Shown: positions 10,528 through 22,666 of the stretch, piece by piece
How the letters are laid out: each line of letters begins with the position of its first letter
Numbering within the stretch: the first letter of the stretch is position 1
Assembly: GCA_013365325.1 (NCBI GenBank)
Contig: JABVXV010000045.1
Location: 1-64,000 of the forward strand
DNA length: 64,000 nucleotides
Direction of reading: 5' to 3'
Origin: Dipetalonema caudispina
Lineage: Eukaryota > Nematoda > Chromadorea > Rhabditida > Onchocercidae
Position numbers and translations under genes: made by a program
Notes under the pieces: generated by a model
What the model saw: only the letters and a program-made list of their open reading frames with translations
Told to the model about the DNA's origin: nothing
Databases searched by the model: none

Positions 10528-13500
10528 TTATAAAACTTCTCCATCTTCCAATTCTTCATTTGGCGGTGGTAAAGGTGGCGGTGGCAAGGCTGAAAGCATA
10601 CGTATTGAACTACCTGAAACACAAGGACAATGGGGAAAACCGCAATTTGGGTAGCGGTAAGCAAGACGTAAGAAATTTAGAATGTTAAAAAACCTCAGCA
10701 TATTTAGTACCCCTTACTTTTATCTTTGCTCTGTTTCATTTTGTACTAATTTGTGAAGACGGAAGGCACTAATAACACTTGCTTCTCTGCGAGTTGCAGG
10801 AGCAATTTTGATCACAACAGAAAAGGTATCAGTAGAAAAAAGTAAATCCAAACGGCATGCACAAAGTCGACGAGCACATTATTATAACAAAATAAAAAGG
10901 TAATCATGAGTAACAGGAAATTCAATAGCTGGTGGAGTAAAAACGTAGGAAAATTAGCAAGAATAGACGAAGCATTAGCTAAACTTGTGCCGACGCAAGA
11001 TGAATAAGGTACGCGTGACCGCCAGGAACAACGTCTCCTCCATTCTCCACGTCTATATCTCGGTGATGCTTGACATGGCGTTACTTTATAGACATATCGT
11101 CGACAATAATAGCGCCGTGTGAAACCTAAATTTTGCATGCACACAGGAAAAGCATGCTGCTAAACTTGTATTAGTCAGTCATTAATACTTCTTGTTCATT
11201 CTTTCCTGATGGTATCGATACTGCAAATCGAACACGATAATGCGTCCAAAAAAGCTCATAGCATCACCCAACAAACTATCCCATGTTAAAAACCGTTGGT
11301 TATCTGCATAAATCACAAATTAGTGGAAAAAAAAGAAAAAAAAAAAAAATGAAACATGACAACGAAGATAACATGCGCTCTTTGATAATGATTTCTCACA
11401 CCTTTTTATGTATATTTTATTACAACATGAACTAATTTTCGAGTTACATGCAAAATTATCCTAGAAAACAAAAACCACTAGCCGATTGAAAAACTAAGTG
11501 CAAACTTAGAATTTATGCACGAATTTGTGCCGAGATGTCAGATTCTAAACAAAAAATCTCAAGGTACAATAAATATTGTGTAATGTGATAACCATGTGGC
11601 AACAGCTGCAGAGGTAATATTGAATTGTCTTACCAAATTATTTCTAACTTCCCAAATAATGTATAAATATTTCTAGATAACTTTCTCTCTTGCAGTATAA
11701 ACCATTACTTGAATAACCGGATCCTGAACGATTTCCAGGACTTGGTGGACGCTGTGACTGTCGATAAGTATTCGATGTTGCTCCTGTAGTTGGTGAAGGT
11801 GGTCGAGGACGGGAACGTTTATAATATGAGCTTCCTGTGTCAGGCGTACTTAGTAAGGGTTCACGTGATTTTGTACGTCCAGAACTTGACGATGAATAAT
11901 GCTGTAAAGTTCGAACATTTTCAATGCTAAGTTTGAACAATTAACCAAAATCAATTAGATTCCTTTGATCTCACCAAAATTTAAATCTAACAATATATAA
12001 ACAAAACAGAGAGTCATATATTTGAACGGTACTCACTCTGTGATTAGACGATCCAGATGACTGTGAAAAACGTGAGGCATTATTGGAAGACGAGCCCATA
12101 TAATAATCGTTTGTCACTGACCAATTCGTAGTAGTATTAGCTCTATGTGTACCTTCACCACTATGATTTGAACGATTCGGCTGCATTGTCGATAAGTTAT
12201 ACCTAGAAATTCTCTCGAAAATATGTGCTTCATTGTTCTAATAAAAGCAAATTCAATAAACAAAGTTGAATTATATGCTTATGATTGAAAAAATTCTATT
12301 AAATTCGGAGTTAAAAATGAAGCGCAGTACGTAAACAACTAGCGAAACTTACTGCCGAGCAATAAAATTCAGGAACTAAAGCAGAATTAACCGGAAAACT
12401 ATAACTAATGAAGAGAGATAGAAAAAAAGGAAACAAACTTTGAATTTTGGGAATTTGTGCCCATTACAGAAGCGGTATTTGATGCAGGTGGCGTTGGCAG
12501 AAGCGCAATCAAAGGTGCTGTCTGTCGTGCCCTTTTTAATGCTGCCACATCGTCACGCTGTCGCGAAGGTACACTTTCATCACGGCTTCTATTGTTGCTG
12601 CTGGTACTATTACTGTCACGCTTAAGTGATTGCGAAGCAGCTTCTTCACGTGACCTCGATGTGGTGTTGTAGCTACCGGAAGTCATGTGATTTAAAGGAG
12701 TTACTGGACTAAAAAGAGAAAAACAGGATTTTGTTATTTATATTGACCAAATGAGACAAACATAAACTACGGGAATCCTCAATCCAACTAAACTTCCGAT
12801 ACTATATGCGGTTTATTTTGGCTTACTTACTTGTGACGTTCTGATGGTTTGGGTGTTCCAGATTTTGGAGTCGATGTCATGTTCGTTACTGACGCTGTTG
12901 CTATAGTGGAACCGCTCTCTGACTGATTAACAGCCACGCTATTTTCATAGAGTCTCTTACGATGATGACATCCTGGAAAAATTCTCAACCGCAAAATGTT
13001 ATGATAAAAATCAATCAGCAGCTTTAACCTTTGAAATTTTTAGAAAACACTGAAGCAATTTATCGGGCAGAAACAAAATCCCATTCTTTAAAAATTAAAG
13101 AACAGAAAAAAATTGTATAAAAATATATCTCAATTTACCTTCTGCACTAGCTTTTTCAATCCTTCTGTGCTTTAAATCTTTATCGTAATCATCTAGTTTG
13201 GGCTTTTTATGTCGTTCTTGTTCATTGGTCCCTATTGGCTGCCTGACAGGTTGCAACGGTTTCGCGGTATTCGTTATGGCTGGTTTTTGCGAAGTCGTCG
13301 ATTTAGGAGTTCCAGATTTTGACATTTGAACGATTTTGGTTTCATTTGGTTTGGCCGTAACTTGATCCTGTTTATTTTGATTTAACTGCTTTTCTGAAAT
13401 GATGATGGTAACATACACAAAAAATAAGAAAAACGTATGTCGTCCTATCATACCTCTTCTACTTCAATTTACTGCATTTCCAGTATAAATTTGAAGAATA

Positions 13501-16500
13501 ACCGACATCAGACCAACTGACATCGGAGAGTTTATAATACATTTCGGAATGCACATAATCAAACATTATTAAACTTACCATTTGCAATAATTGGAGGAAG
13601 CGGTAAATCCAGTCCCTTACTAGTTGTTTGTAGTAGTACATCAGGTCGCATGAAATTTCGTCGCTGAGTGTGCGCTAAAGAATTTTGTGAACTGCTCGGT
13701 TGCTGTTGTTGCTGCGCTGCTGTAATACGGAGTTACCAAAATAACCCAAAAAATGGAATCAAAATTCATCTACATGCTTAGACTTTGCAACTCAAAGAGA
13801 CAAATAGCATTAACTGAAAACGACAGAAACGTTGGCGCTTGAATCCGATTATTCTACGCAAGATTTTTAATCATTTACAACTTCTAACCGTTATTCCGTA
13901 ATTTATAATCACTGAGGTCGATTCGCCGAGTTGGTTCAGTACCTTTTACAGCCACAGCTGCATTAAGTTGTGGTGCTACTGGTGGCGGTGGTAGAGTTGC
14001 GATTGATGGTGTAACCTCTGAAGTAGTTCAATGTACACAAAGGTATTGAAATATTTGCAAAACTAAGAGTCTTTCTTCTGGGACAAAACATGGCAATTTG
14101 ACATTTGAATTTCAGTTTTGAAACCTAAAATTTAAAACTATTAATAATCTAGCTAATGCTTCATTACTTAATAAGCTGGAGTAGCGGCAAGTACTTTAAA
14201 AGTTACTTGAAATAACTTACGATTCTGTCCTTGTCGCTGCTGCTGTGACGAGGGCTGCTGCGGTGACTGTTGCTGAGACTGGTTTGGATTCTGTGGCGTA
14301 GCAGTTTCCCTTAGTGAGCTACGCATTGCATATTTCTTAATGTTCAGTGACTCACCATGCGTCTTGTAGATACGGGAGAATTCTTCGGTTAATTCTAAAC
14401 AGATGTAAAAGTTCTGACTTCGAAAAGACCTGCCAATGGATTTTTAAATGAACTGGTACTATAGTGGGTTTGGAAACTAAAGATCAATAAATCCATCACC
14501 AGAGTGACTTGTACATCTTAAACGGAAGGGTATCTGGAAAAACAAATACAACTAACTCAATAATTTGTCGAGCGTCATAGTCGGATCAACCTGTTTATAC
14601 CATGGTGCCTCATCGGGTGTTGTTTGAATCTGAAATTGAACTCCCTGAAATGCCGTCTGAAATTATTTCTTCCGAAAAAAATGAAAGCAGGAAGCATACT
14701 GAGGATTTAAAAATGAGCTTTACTTCCAACAAACAGGCATGATAAAATATACAGGCAAGAAAATAAAAATACCTCGTGTGAAACAGAAATAAACTCCAAT
14801 GTTCATACAAAAATCAAATGAAACTTATTTGAAAAAAAGAAACACGCCGATGTTGCCAGTCCAATACAAGCTCATATAAAAGTGAAAACAAAAAACTAAC
14901 ATACTAAGGAACAATCAGGGAAGCCCAAAAAACATTATCTATGATGGTCAAAGATATGATAGAAATTGGAACATTAAATGTCAGATTAAGTTATAGAATT
15001 TTATGGGATAGCACCACTCTCCAGTGTTTTAAACTATGTAAAAAAAACTGTACAACTTACTGAAAATTATAAAACTACAATATTCTTGAAAGTTCTCAAT
15101 CACGTCAACATCTCTCCCTTCCATAAGTTGAGTTATGATCACTATGAATTTCTGTTTCTTCACTATTCCGCAAACGCTTACACACATATTGATATGCATA
15201 TAAACACATTTATACTGACACGTGCTGTCTCACTATCTTGCGGATGACCATCTTGCGTATTGTCAGAAAACAAGTATTGACGTTCTAGTGATTTATTATA
15301 CTTGTTATAGTCCCATTTTAAACTTTTCATTCTCGACATATGCAGCATAGTGGTAATATGAAGAAAAAACACTCTAAAAGAACATATCTGGTTCGAACAT
15401 TTGTAAAACATGCGTTTAAGGTGCAGTGCAAAAAAAATTGAAAAATTACAGAAAAATCCCCTAAACAAAAATGATACAATAATCTGCGCGATCGATTTCC
15501 AAAAATTAATATTTACACTCCACTGTTTGTAAATCTGCAGCATTTATTATTCTATTTCTAGAGTAGAAAACGCAACTCTTGCCAAGATTATATCAATAAG
15601 CACTGAAATGGTTCGCTGGCAACTGTTACGCCTACTTGCCCTCCAGCTGCTTTGATAAAGCTCAGTAGGATAAGACAATCTTGCAGGAATTCAAAGGATC
15701 ATGTATTGCTTTTTAGAAATATGTAGATTTCATCAATCCAGGGCAGAAAGGAGGATGGGATGACAGTGATAAAAGCAAATTATATTTAACTTCACAAAAA
15801 TACGCATTGATCTAAATCTAAAAAAAAAAACTAGATCTTCTCGGTATGATATAAAAAATTCTGCATTTTCGTGCTAATTTGCCGAAATACTTCATATAAC
15901 AAAACTAAAGGCAAGGAAAAAGAACACGAAAATGTCAAAACACCAGGAATTTTTTGGAGTAAATTCAAAAATTCGTATTTCCATTCGTTTTTTAAAACAA
16001 AAAAATGACAGGAAAGTTGTAAGGAAACAAAAAACAAGCTACTTGAAAAATGCCAATAAAAGTTACCTTTATTTAATTTTGGTATGCAATTTCTCTCTCT
16101 TTCCCTCTGTATGTTTGTGTATTTCTTCCAACAAAGCGAAGTGGTAGATTTCCCCAAATGGAGTTTTTTTAGCTGCTAACTGGTAATTTAAGCCAAAAAG
16201 AAGAAAGAGATTCGGTCTGCCCGGAATAATTTGTGGACTTTGTGGCTAATTTTACGGCCAATTATCTCTTTGTTTGTGGTTTATATATACGTTCTTACAC
16301 TCTTACTGAACTGCACTGCTAACAGTTAACTTGCGCAATCGTGCAAGCCTTCGATGAAGTGCATGAATTACAGCGAGATGCACTACCTAACGAAATGGTA
16401 CCAGAAACAACTACAGTGACTTCTTTCTTTTCACTTCAAAATACAGCAAAGCATTAAAGATGAGCCACTAAGATCGTTCCTCTTCCCAATTCTTTGACAT

Positions 16501-19500
16501 AAAGTGCAAATCTCAAGCATTATTCCACACACGTCACGAACTTGCACGATTTGCAGCAATTAGTACAGACAGTCCAAGAGTTGTTTTTTCTTTCAAGTGC
16601 TTATGGAAACTGATCTGCGTTAATACTTCCGCAACACGCAACACTGATTGCAGAATGCAGGAAGTAACGCATTACAGCTTTACACGAATAATTTGTTACG
16701 CTGCGCACCACGCATGCAACCACACGACAAAGTAGCCCCATGAAGTAGGCACTTGAATTTGTATCGCTTTTTTGAAGCTTTAAAAACTAAGTCTTTTTTT
16801 TCAAAACTCTAAATTTAAAATGCAACGGCAAGGCAGTGTTTTCGCTGCTGGTTTTGTGCATACAGCAGTTACCTGCAAAATATCATTAATTGTGCTTATA
16901 AATTAATAAGCCTAAGCATACTTAAACCCTAAGCCCAGATCCTTAAACCACGAAGGTACAAACCTACACGTTAACAAAACTATCAAAAAAACTGTGCTGT
17001 TCATGCATCCCTACTTTTCTCATTAAATGTGCGATAAAGTGGATTAGCCCAAAAAAAAGAAAAAAATCAATCTATCTTACTGATCATTTAGACGCTGAAA
17101 GTTAAACTCATGCACTAATCTTAGGTTCTATTAATTTGTAGTTTCAATGAAAGAGATAAGCAGCACGAACTGAAAACTACATGTCCTTATTTCAAACCAC
17201 AAAAAGAAGCTCTCTGGCTTCCGTTACAATTCTCTTCTTCTGCACTTACTGGATACCAAGGAAAAAATAAATGTACGATTTTAGTATCGCTTACTTCAAA
17301 TTCTGCCCAGAGACATGCCATTTGGATGCAAACACACGCAATTGCTTTTGCCGTATAACGTACTCCCCAATTTGTCATATGGAGCCTTAAAAAAAAAAAT
17401 CCTTGAACTTTTCACCCTGTTCCTTTATTTTCATCCCGTCTTTTGGAATGGTTCCATACAAACCGCCGGAATCAGACTGTACTCAGCAGTAAATATCAGG
17501 ACTATGGTGCTTTTTGTCGTAAGTTTCTCCTTTCTCCTTTTTCTTACCGATTATTTTCAAAAATTATTACTAGCTATCAAAAATACCAGGAAAATTTACA
17601 TGTCACTCGCAAACCAATAAGCTATTTCCGATATCCTTCTGTTTCCTGAAGCATCTAAAACAATTTATATTAGCAAATAAATTATTATTCATAGTCCCAG
17701 TATCACAGATTTTTCAAGTAAAAAAATTCGGCTCATCAAAACTTAACTATGATTACTTTCCATTATCACAGCTTTTCAATACGTAAATAATATACTAAGA
17801 TTTCCATAAATCAGGCAAAGATATCTACCAGCTTCCGAATTAAACACTGTCACAATAGTCCGTTATATTAATCCGTTTGTTAAATCCCTAGCAATTGAGA
17901 ATTCATCATCCTCTCACCTAGTATACGATAATGTCTCTTTGGTTTGTTTGAAACTTCATACCTCGATAGCGGCCTCTTTATGAAAAAATATCTCTTAGCT
18001 ACAATCCCCAACACAAGATTGGAAAACTAAAAAGTATAACATCATAAAACTAACCTCGTGCAAATTTTTGCATGTGCGTCAGGACGTATGGATGCGGTAT
18101 GTCCACTGACAAATCGAATGCTGCATGAGTAAATGTACAGTTGAGAAAAACTGTGCAATACTATTCTTTCAATTATATTCATCAAGTTTAAATCGATACT
18201 TTAATGCATTTGTATTTCAATTCTCAAAACCAAAAGCATAATGCCTTCGGGTACTTCGATATTTGAGTAGGGGAAAACAACAAAATATTGTTTCGTTGCT
18301 ACTCCAAACAAAGAGCAAAACTTGCCAATTGTTTGCAGGACGAGATTTTCCAATGTGACAATCAGCTGCGATGCCTCATGAAGACGCTGTAAAATTATTC
18401 AGTTAACTAACGAAAGCGAGTCTTCTAACATAGAAGCAATGCATATAAAAGCCTCAAATATTAAGAAATAATCTAATTTGTAATTATCGAGAGAAATGGC
18501 ACGATTCACAACTATGAAAAATGGCACGATTCACAACTATGAAAAAGTTTCGACTTGTAAATACATATAAGGAACGCATAAACAGTAAAGATTCTATAGA
18601 AGTGATACTAGATATTCGACCACAGATACTATTCCATACGATGTTATTATTACAAATATGTAGGCAAATGGATTTATGAAACTACAATAAAATGAATTTT
18701 AAATAAGTACAAACAACAAAGCAAAGCTAACATTATTATCCAAATCTGGTGAGTGGGGGAATTTGATAGCCCACCACACACGCACAACATGATCCAACTT
18801 GCGGGGACATTCTTCTGATTTACCCGCCAAAAACAAACATGCTGCAGCAATGTCCTGGAAAAACTATCGATACCAGTTTTAGCACTGTAATCTATGATTT
18901 CCATACTGGTATATCACAGTATGTAACATGGAAGGTAAAGCAACTTATAGACAACACAGTTTAATTTTATGTACAAAAATTTATTCTGGAAAAAAAAGAC
19001 CAAGCCACTCCTCAATTTTCATAGTGATTCCAGTAAGTCGACAAAATGAAACCACACTGACGTAAAACCCCAACCGAACCAAACTTACAACTTTTATTAT
19101 AACAAATCTCACTCGTGGATCAAACTTGAAGAAGGAATGAAAGACGAAGAACCGATGCATATGCATCATTGCAGCACAAATACATAGTTGAGATCTGAAA
19201 TAAAGACGATTCAAATTTTTCAGAACAATAAATCTTCTATGTCGATGTGATATGCTTCATAACATCTGAATACAACTTTTCGATTTCTTTTTTTGTAAGC
19301 GATTTATACAAAAGCTGCGCTTTCTTGGAGAAAAAAGTGATTGTAATATGTTTCCCATTTACACACTTGAATCCATTCAAAACTTAAAATTAATTTAATA
19401 CAGCAAATGGCCAAATTACAAGTTGGAATTAAGTTTTAATATAGAAATTCCTCATTTCCAGTCTCAGTCAAAGTCTTTGTGTAGAAAAAGTTTACTATCT

Positions 19501-20058
19501 TACATCCGTACTCGAGACTCGTGATTTAATCTGTCAGCCATTTGATGGATTGTACTCGCTGATACACGTCGTCTTTTTAATTCCTAAATTTTGAAATAAA
19601 CTGTAGTAAAATCGAGTGAATACTTGTCAGGGGTCATTCTTTTAGGAATGCTGCTAGATTTGCGTAGCTTCTACTGAAGTATCTATATTTTGTTACCGAA
19701 AGATTACAGCTTCATAACCTGATCTTTTTTCAAAGCATGATGTTTTGGATTCAAAAACAACATTAGAAATATTAATCATACCGAAGAAGCAAACATCAAA
19801 TTGCTTCGAAACATGTGAATGTTAATATAAAAAATCTTCAAATTTTCAAAAAACAATAAAAAAAAGAAAAGACTTTACTTCTTCCGGTGACATGCCTTCT
19901 CGAATGCTGGGAACTCTCATTAGTTGTTCATGGGTGAAAATCCATCGAGATGAGGATGGTACCGAAGCAGAGGCCGACGCTGCAGCAGCTGATTGACGTT
20001 CACCTGACGCTGTTGCTTGTGAAGTAGAAATATTTGCTGTTATGCCTGCCGCTGACAT
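10528..20058 (-). CDS. Cyclin T, regulatory subunit of P-TEFb
   Basis: Eighteen exons on the minus strand: 19879-20058, 19504-19583, 19113-19194, 18732-18854, 18326-18386, 18055-18120, 17600-17645, 17295-17385, 14557-14629, 14221-14394, 13889-14017, 13579-13719, 13139-13393, 12831-12972, 12439-12708, 12037-12202, 11709-11901 and 10528-10589. Every junction is phase-compatible and the product is 777 aa. Residues about 38-290 form two cyclin folds: RWIFTHEQL opens the first, then MHMHRFFVFHSFFKF, FLAGKSEECPRKLDHVV (121-137), LENLVLQTI, FDLSVDIPHPYV, AYWFAS, ACVCIQMACLW and WYKQVDPTMTLDKLL, the last four forming the second fold. These motifs follow human cyclin T1/T2 closely. The C-terminal 480 residues are Gln/Ser/Pro-rich and disordered, ending LPPPPLPPPNEELEDGEVL. 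Family role: binds CDK9 and releases paused RNA polymerase II by phosphorylating its CTD in the nucleus. C. elegans counterparts are cit-1.1 and cit-1.2; which one is orthologous is not decided. Confidence 0.95.
10812..11125 (-). other. Candidate alternative last exon of cyclin T
   Basis: This lies in cyclin T intron 17. A TTTAG acceptor at 11126-11130 is followed by an open frame that joins exon 17 in the correct phase (A + GT gives Ser). It would add 104 residues beginning FTRRYYCRRYVYKV, with a Cys/Arg-rich first half (RRGEWRRRCSWRSR), before a stop at 10812. The first half has clearly higher GC than the surrounding intron. The second half reads as hydrophobic AT-rich translation and may not be real coding sequence. 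No homologue is recognised. Confidence 0.25.
14630..17294 (-). other. Large intron 8 of cyclin T (2.7 kb)
   Basis: This intron splits the second cyclin fold between WAEFE and IQTTPDEAP. At 15216-15373 there is a coding-like stretch with an acceptor (TTCTTTTAG), an open frame containing ERQYLFSDNTQDGHPQDSE and a weak GTATAA donor. Inserting it after exon 8 would cause an early stop, so if used it would be a poison exon or belong to another transcript. Nothing else in the intron is recognised. Confidence 0.35.
18496..18545. repeat. Exact 25-bp tandem duplication
   Basis: The 25-base unit beginning ATGGCACGATTCACAACTAT is present twice, head to tail and without mismatch. It lies in the cyclin T intron between the exons ending at 18386 and starting at 18732. 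This looks like a recent replication-slippage event. Confidence 0.9.
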
Positions 20059-20072
20059 TGCTGACAGCGCAA

Positions 20073-20078
20073 GCTGGA
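20073..20078 (-). promoter_or_regulatory. Splice acceptor just upstream of the cyclin T start codon
   Basis: On the minus strand the sequence TTTTCCAG ends at 20074, leaving 15 bases before the ATG at 20058. In nematodes an acceptor this close to the start codon, without a visible upstream exon, is the usual position for spliced-leader (SL) addition. It could also be the 3' end of a 5'-UTR intron. Confidence 0.55.
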
Positions 20079-22041
20079 AAACGTTTATCCATTACTATTA
20101 AATTGACAAACACGATATAAAAGTGTTACAGCAAGCATTACTGGGATGTGGATACAAAGTTCTTAAAGTCCATATCTAATTGTTCGGAATAAGGCACAAA
20201 TACACAAATAACAAAGTAATACTAAAAAATAATGTGATGAATTTAATAAAGCAAATTGAAAAGACATATCGCTACATATTCAATATTAGACAATTACTAG
20301 CGGCAAAATGGGCAGAGAAAGTGGTTATGGTTGAGATATGGAACTTTGCAAATGGAAACCGAAGAATTAGTATTTGGGATAGAAAAGTCGGAATCAAGCA
20401 GAAAGTACTATCAATTTCTAGCAAATCGGCTATGTTACTAAACGTAATCACCAATCCGAAATAGCAGGCATTAAGATCTAAAGTTCAGCTGAAGGCAAAT
20501 ATTCTAGTAATGGAAAAAGAACTAGGTGCAATTCTAAGAGAATTTGGAAAGTATCAGGAGACAATCGGAACGAGAATAACAGCAGTAACCAAATAGAACA
20601 ATTCTACTGGAAAGCACCATTTATTTCTTTTTGATAAGAACCGTAAAGTTCCAGAAACTCGGTTAAACATCTACTAGGTTATGAAAACGATGCTTTTAAT
20701 CAAAATAGTGAAAAAGCGATACTAATACTATAATAATACTAGCAGGAGATAAACATCAATATTAAATGTATTGTTATATTTTCTAAATAAAAACCCAACA
20801 GGTATATCATCAATTTTGTTACTACTGCAGTAAAAAATTACAAAACAAAGAAGTATATTTGTTTATAAATACATTCTAAACTAATCATTACTCTATTTAA
20901 TGAGAAAAAACATGCCTAATACATCTCATTTATCTAGCATGATATGTCTGCGGTTTAACAATTGTATCTTAGCTTTTACTCATTTACTAGCTAAATATGG
21001 CCACTGACAGATTTTATTTGTTGAAAAGATTTCCTCGCAATCATTATAATATTATCTCCAAAACTCCATCTCATTAGCCTAACAAATATGGCATATTAAT
21101 CGACACCTTATTTGCCGATGATTGGGCGAACCGTCGAAGCAGTAACTCATCTAGTGACGAAAGTAAACAGATCTGCTGCTAAAAAACACACTTTTCATAG
21201 TACAGTTTTATGCAAATTCCTAATCATAAAATATTAAAATATCCCTGCTCTATTTCATTGCGACACATTAGGCGGACTTACAAGTACGAACATATATAAC
21301 CGTATTTCAAATAATGATTTATACGCTATTGCCAAACTTTAATGCTTATTTTCTTTCATCAATCACAATTTTTTTATGAAAATTTCTCCCTCCCTCCCTT
21401 ATATAGGAGATAATCGCTGTTCCAATCTACTCTGGTAATATGCGCTTTCTTAGTTACACAGTAGAGGAACATTAACTTTGATATAAACATTGAATATACT
21501 TCTCAGAGAGATCTAACTTATGTATACATACTAAATCAAATTAAACAGAATGTCTGAATTCAACGTGACTACTAAATTAAAAGTGGCAAAGTATTAGTGA
21601 TGAAAAAGACTCAACGTATATGACAGTACTAAATTAAGAGTGATATAAAAAGTAATAGATGGAAAATGCCAACTACGATAAAATTAAATCAAGCGTGAGG
21701 AAGTAAGATGAGAAGATTACCAATACTTCAAAACGACCGCTAACTGACGTTATCCAACCTGTCATTAACGCAGCCATGCACGCACGCGCGACCCTCCACC
21801 GTATGAAAGGATGTTAATATCATGAGTATCATGCGGCAATTCAAATTTTGACACGATATGAAATTCGTTTCGGATCACGGCTTTTGCTTCTCGTTTTTTT
21901 TAAAAGTTTAGTGAAAATTTAAAAGAGAGGAAGAAGGTGGAGTTTCTGATCTGAAAAAAGACAGAGTACTTAGTCATTCAACAATAGATATGATGGATGA
22001 AAGAGATTGTAGTATGTATGTATGACATGCCTATTAACGGA

Positions 22042-22043
22042 TG

Positions 22044-22082
<39 letters not shown>

Positions 22083-22085
22083 ATG
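22042..22085. repeat. (TA)n(TG)n compound microsatellite
   Basis: Alternating TA units are followed directly by about 14 TG units. Simple dinucleotide repeat in intergenic DNA. Confidence 0.9.
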
Positions 22086-22435
22086 TATGGATGTAAAAGA
22101 AGCTAGGATGTATTAATAAGTTTCGTTAAGGGGGTGGGATAAAAGAAAGGAGGGGTTGACAAGCAGGGAAAAAAGGGTAGGACAAGGATAGAGGATGATG
22201 CTTCAGAGGTGGCGCTTTTTATTCTTTCAGTTTGTAGGCTATATTTGGTGAGGCCATCGATGTACAAACATGCCTATAATCCAAGGCATTTCCTTCCCGC
22301 CCTCTCCTCCTTTCCACCCCCTCTTCCTCCTTTTGCTAATAGTACTTAGCTCAACCCATTTCAACTCGACCCATCTTCTGTTCGACGACTTCAAGAAGAA
22401 GACGAAGTACTATAGGATGAGATATTTACGAATTC

Positions 22436-22666
22436 TTGGATATTATTTTAAGAGGTGTAGCAAAAAAAAGCGGTTATTTACGGATTTTCTCAGTCAAAGT
22501 TGGCAACAAGAAGAACAAGAACAACAATAATAATAATAGCAACAACAATAGTAATAATAACAGCAGCAACAGCAACAGCGGCAGCAACAACAACAACAAT
22601 AACCGCGACAACAATAATAAATTCGATCAAATTCGAAGTGAAAAAGAAGAAATGAGAAGACTATAA
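22436..22666 (+). other. Asn-codon-rich trinucleotide stretch, possible small ORF
   Basis: Imperfect CAA/AAT/AGC trinucleotide repeats at 22506-22622 translate on the plus strand as a run of Asn and Ser followed by KFDQIRSEKEEMRRL and a stop. A good acceptor (TTTTCTCAG) precedes the repeat at about 22487-22495. It might be a 5' exon of the downstream receptor gene, an unrelated small gene, or simply a repeat read through by chance. No homologue is recognised. Confidence 0.2.

Noticed and set aside
15380..15400. GGTTCGAAC resembling a tRNA B box
   Set aside because: No matching A box or cloverleaf on either strand.
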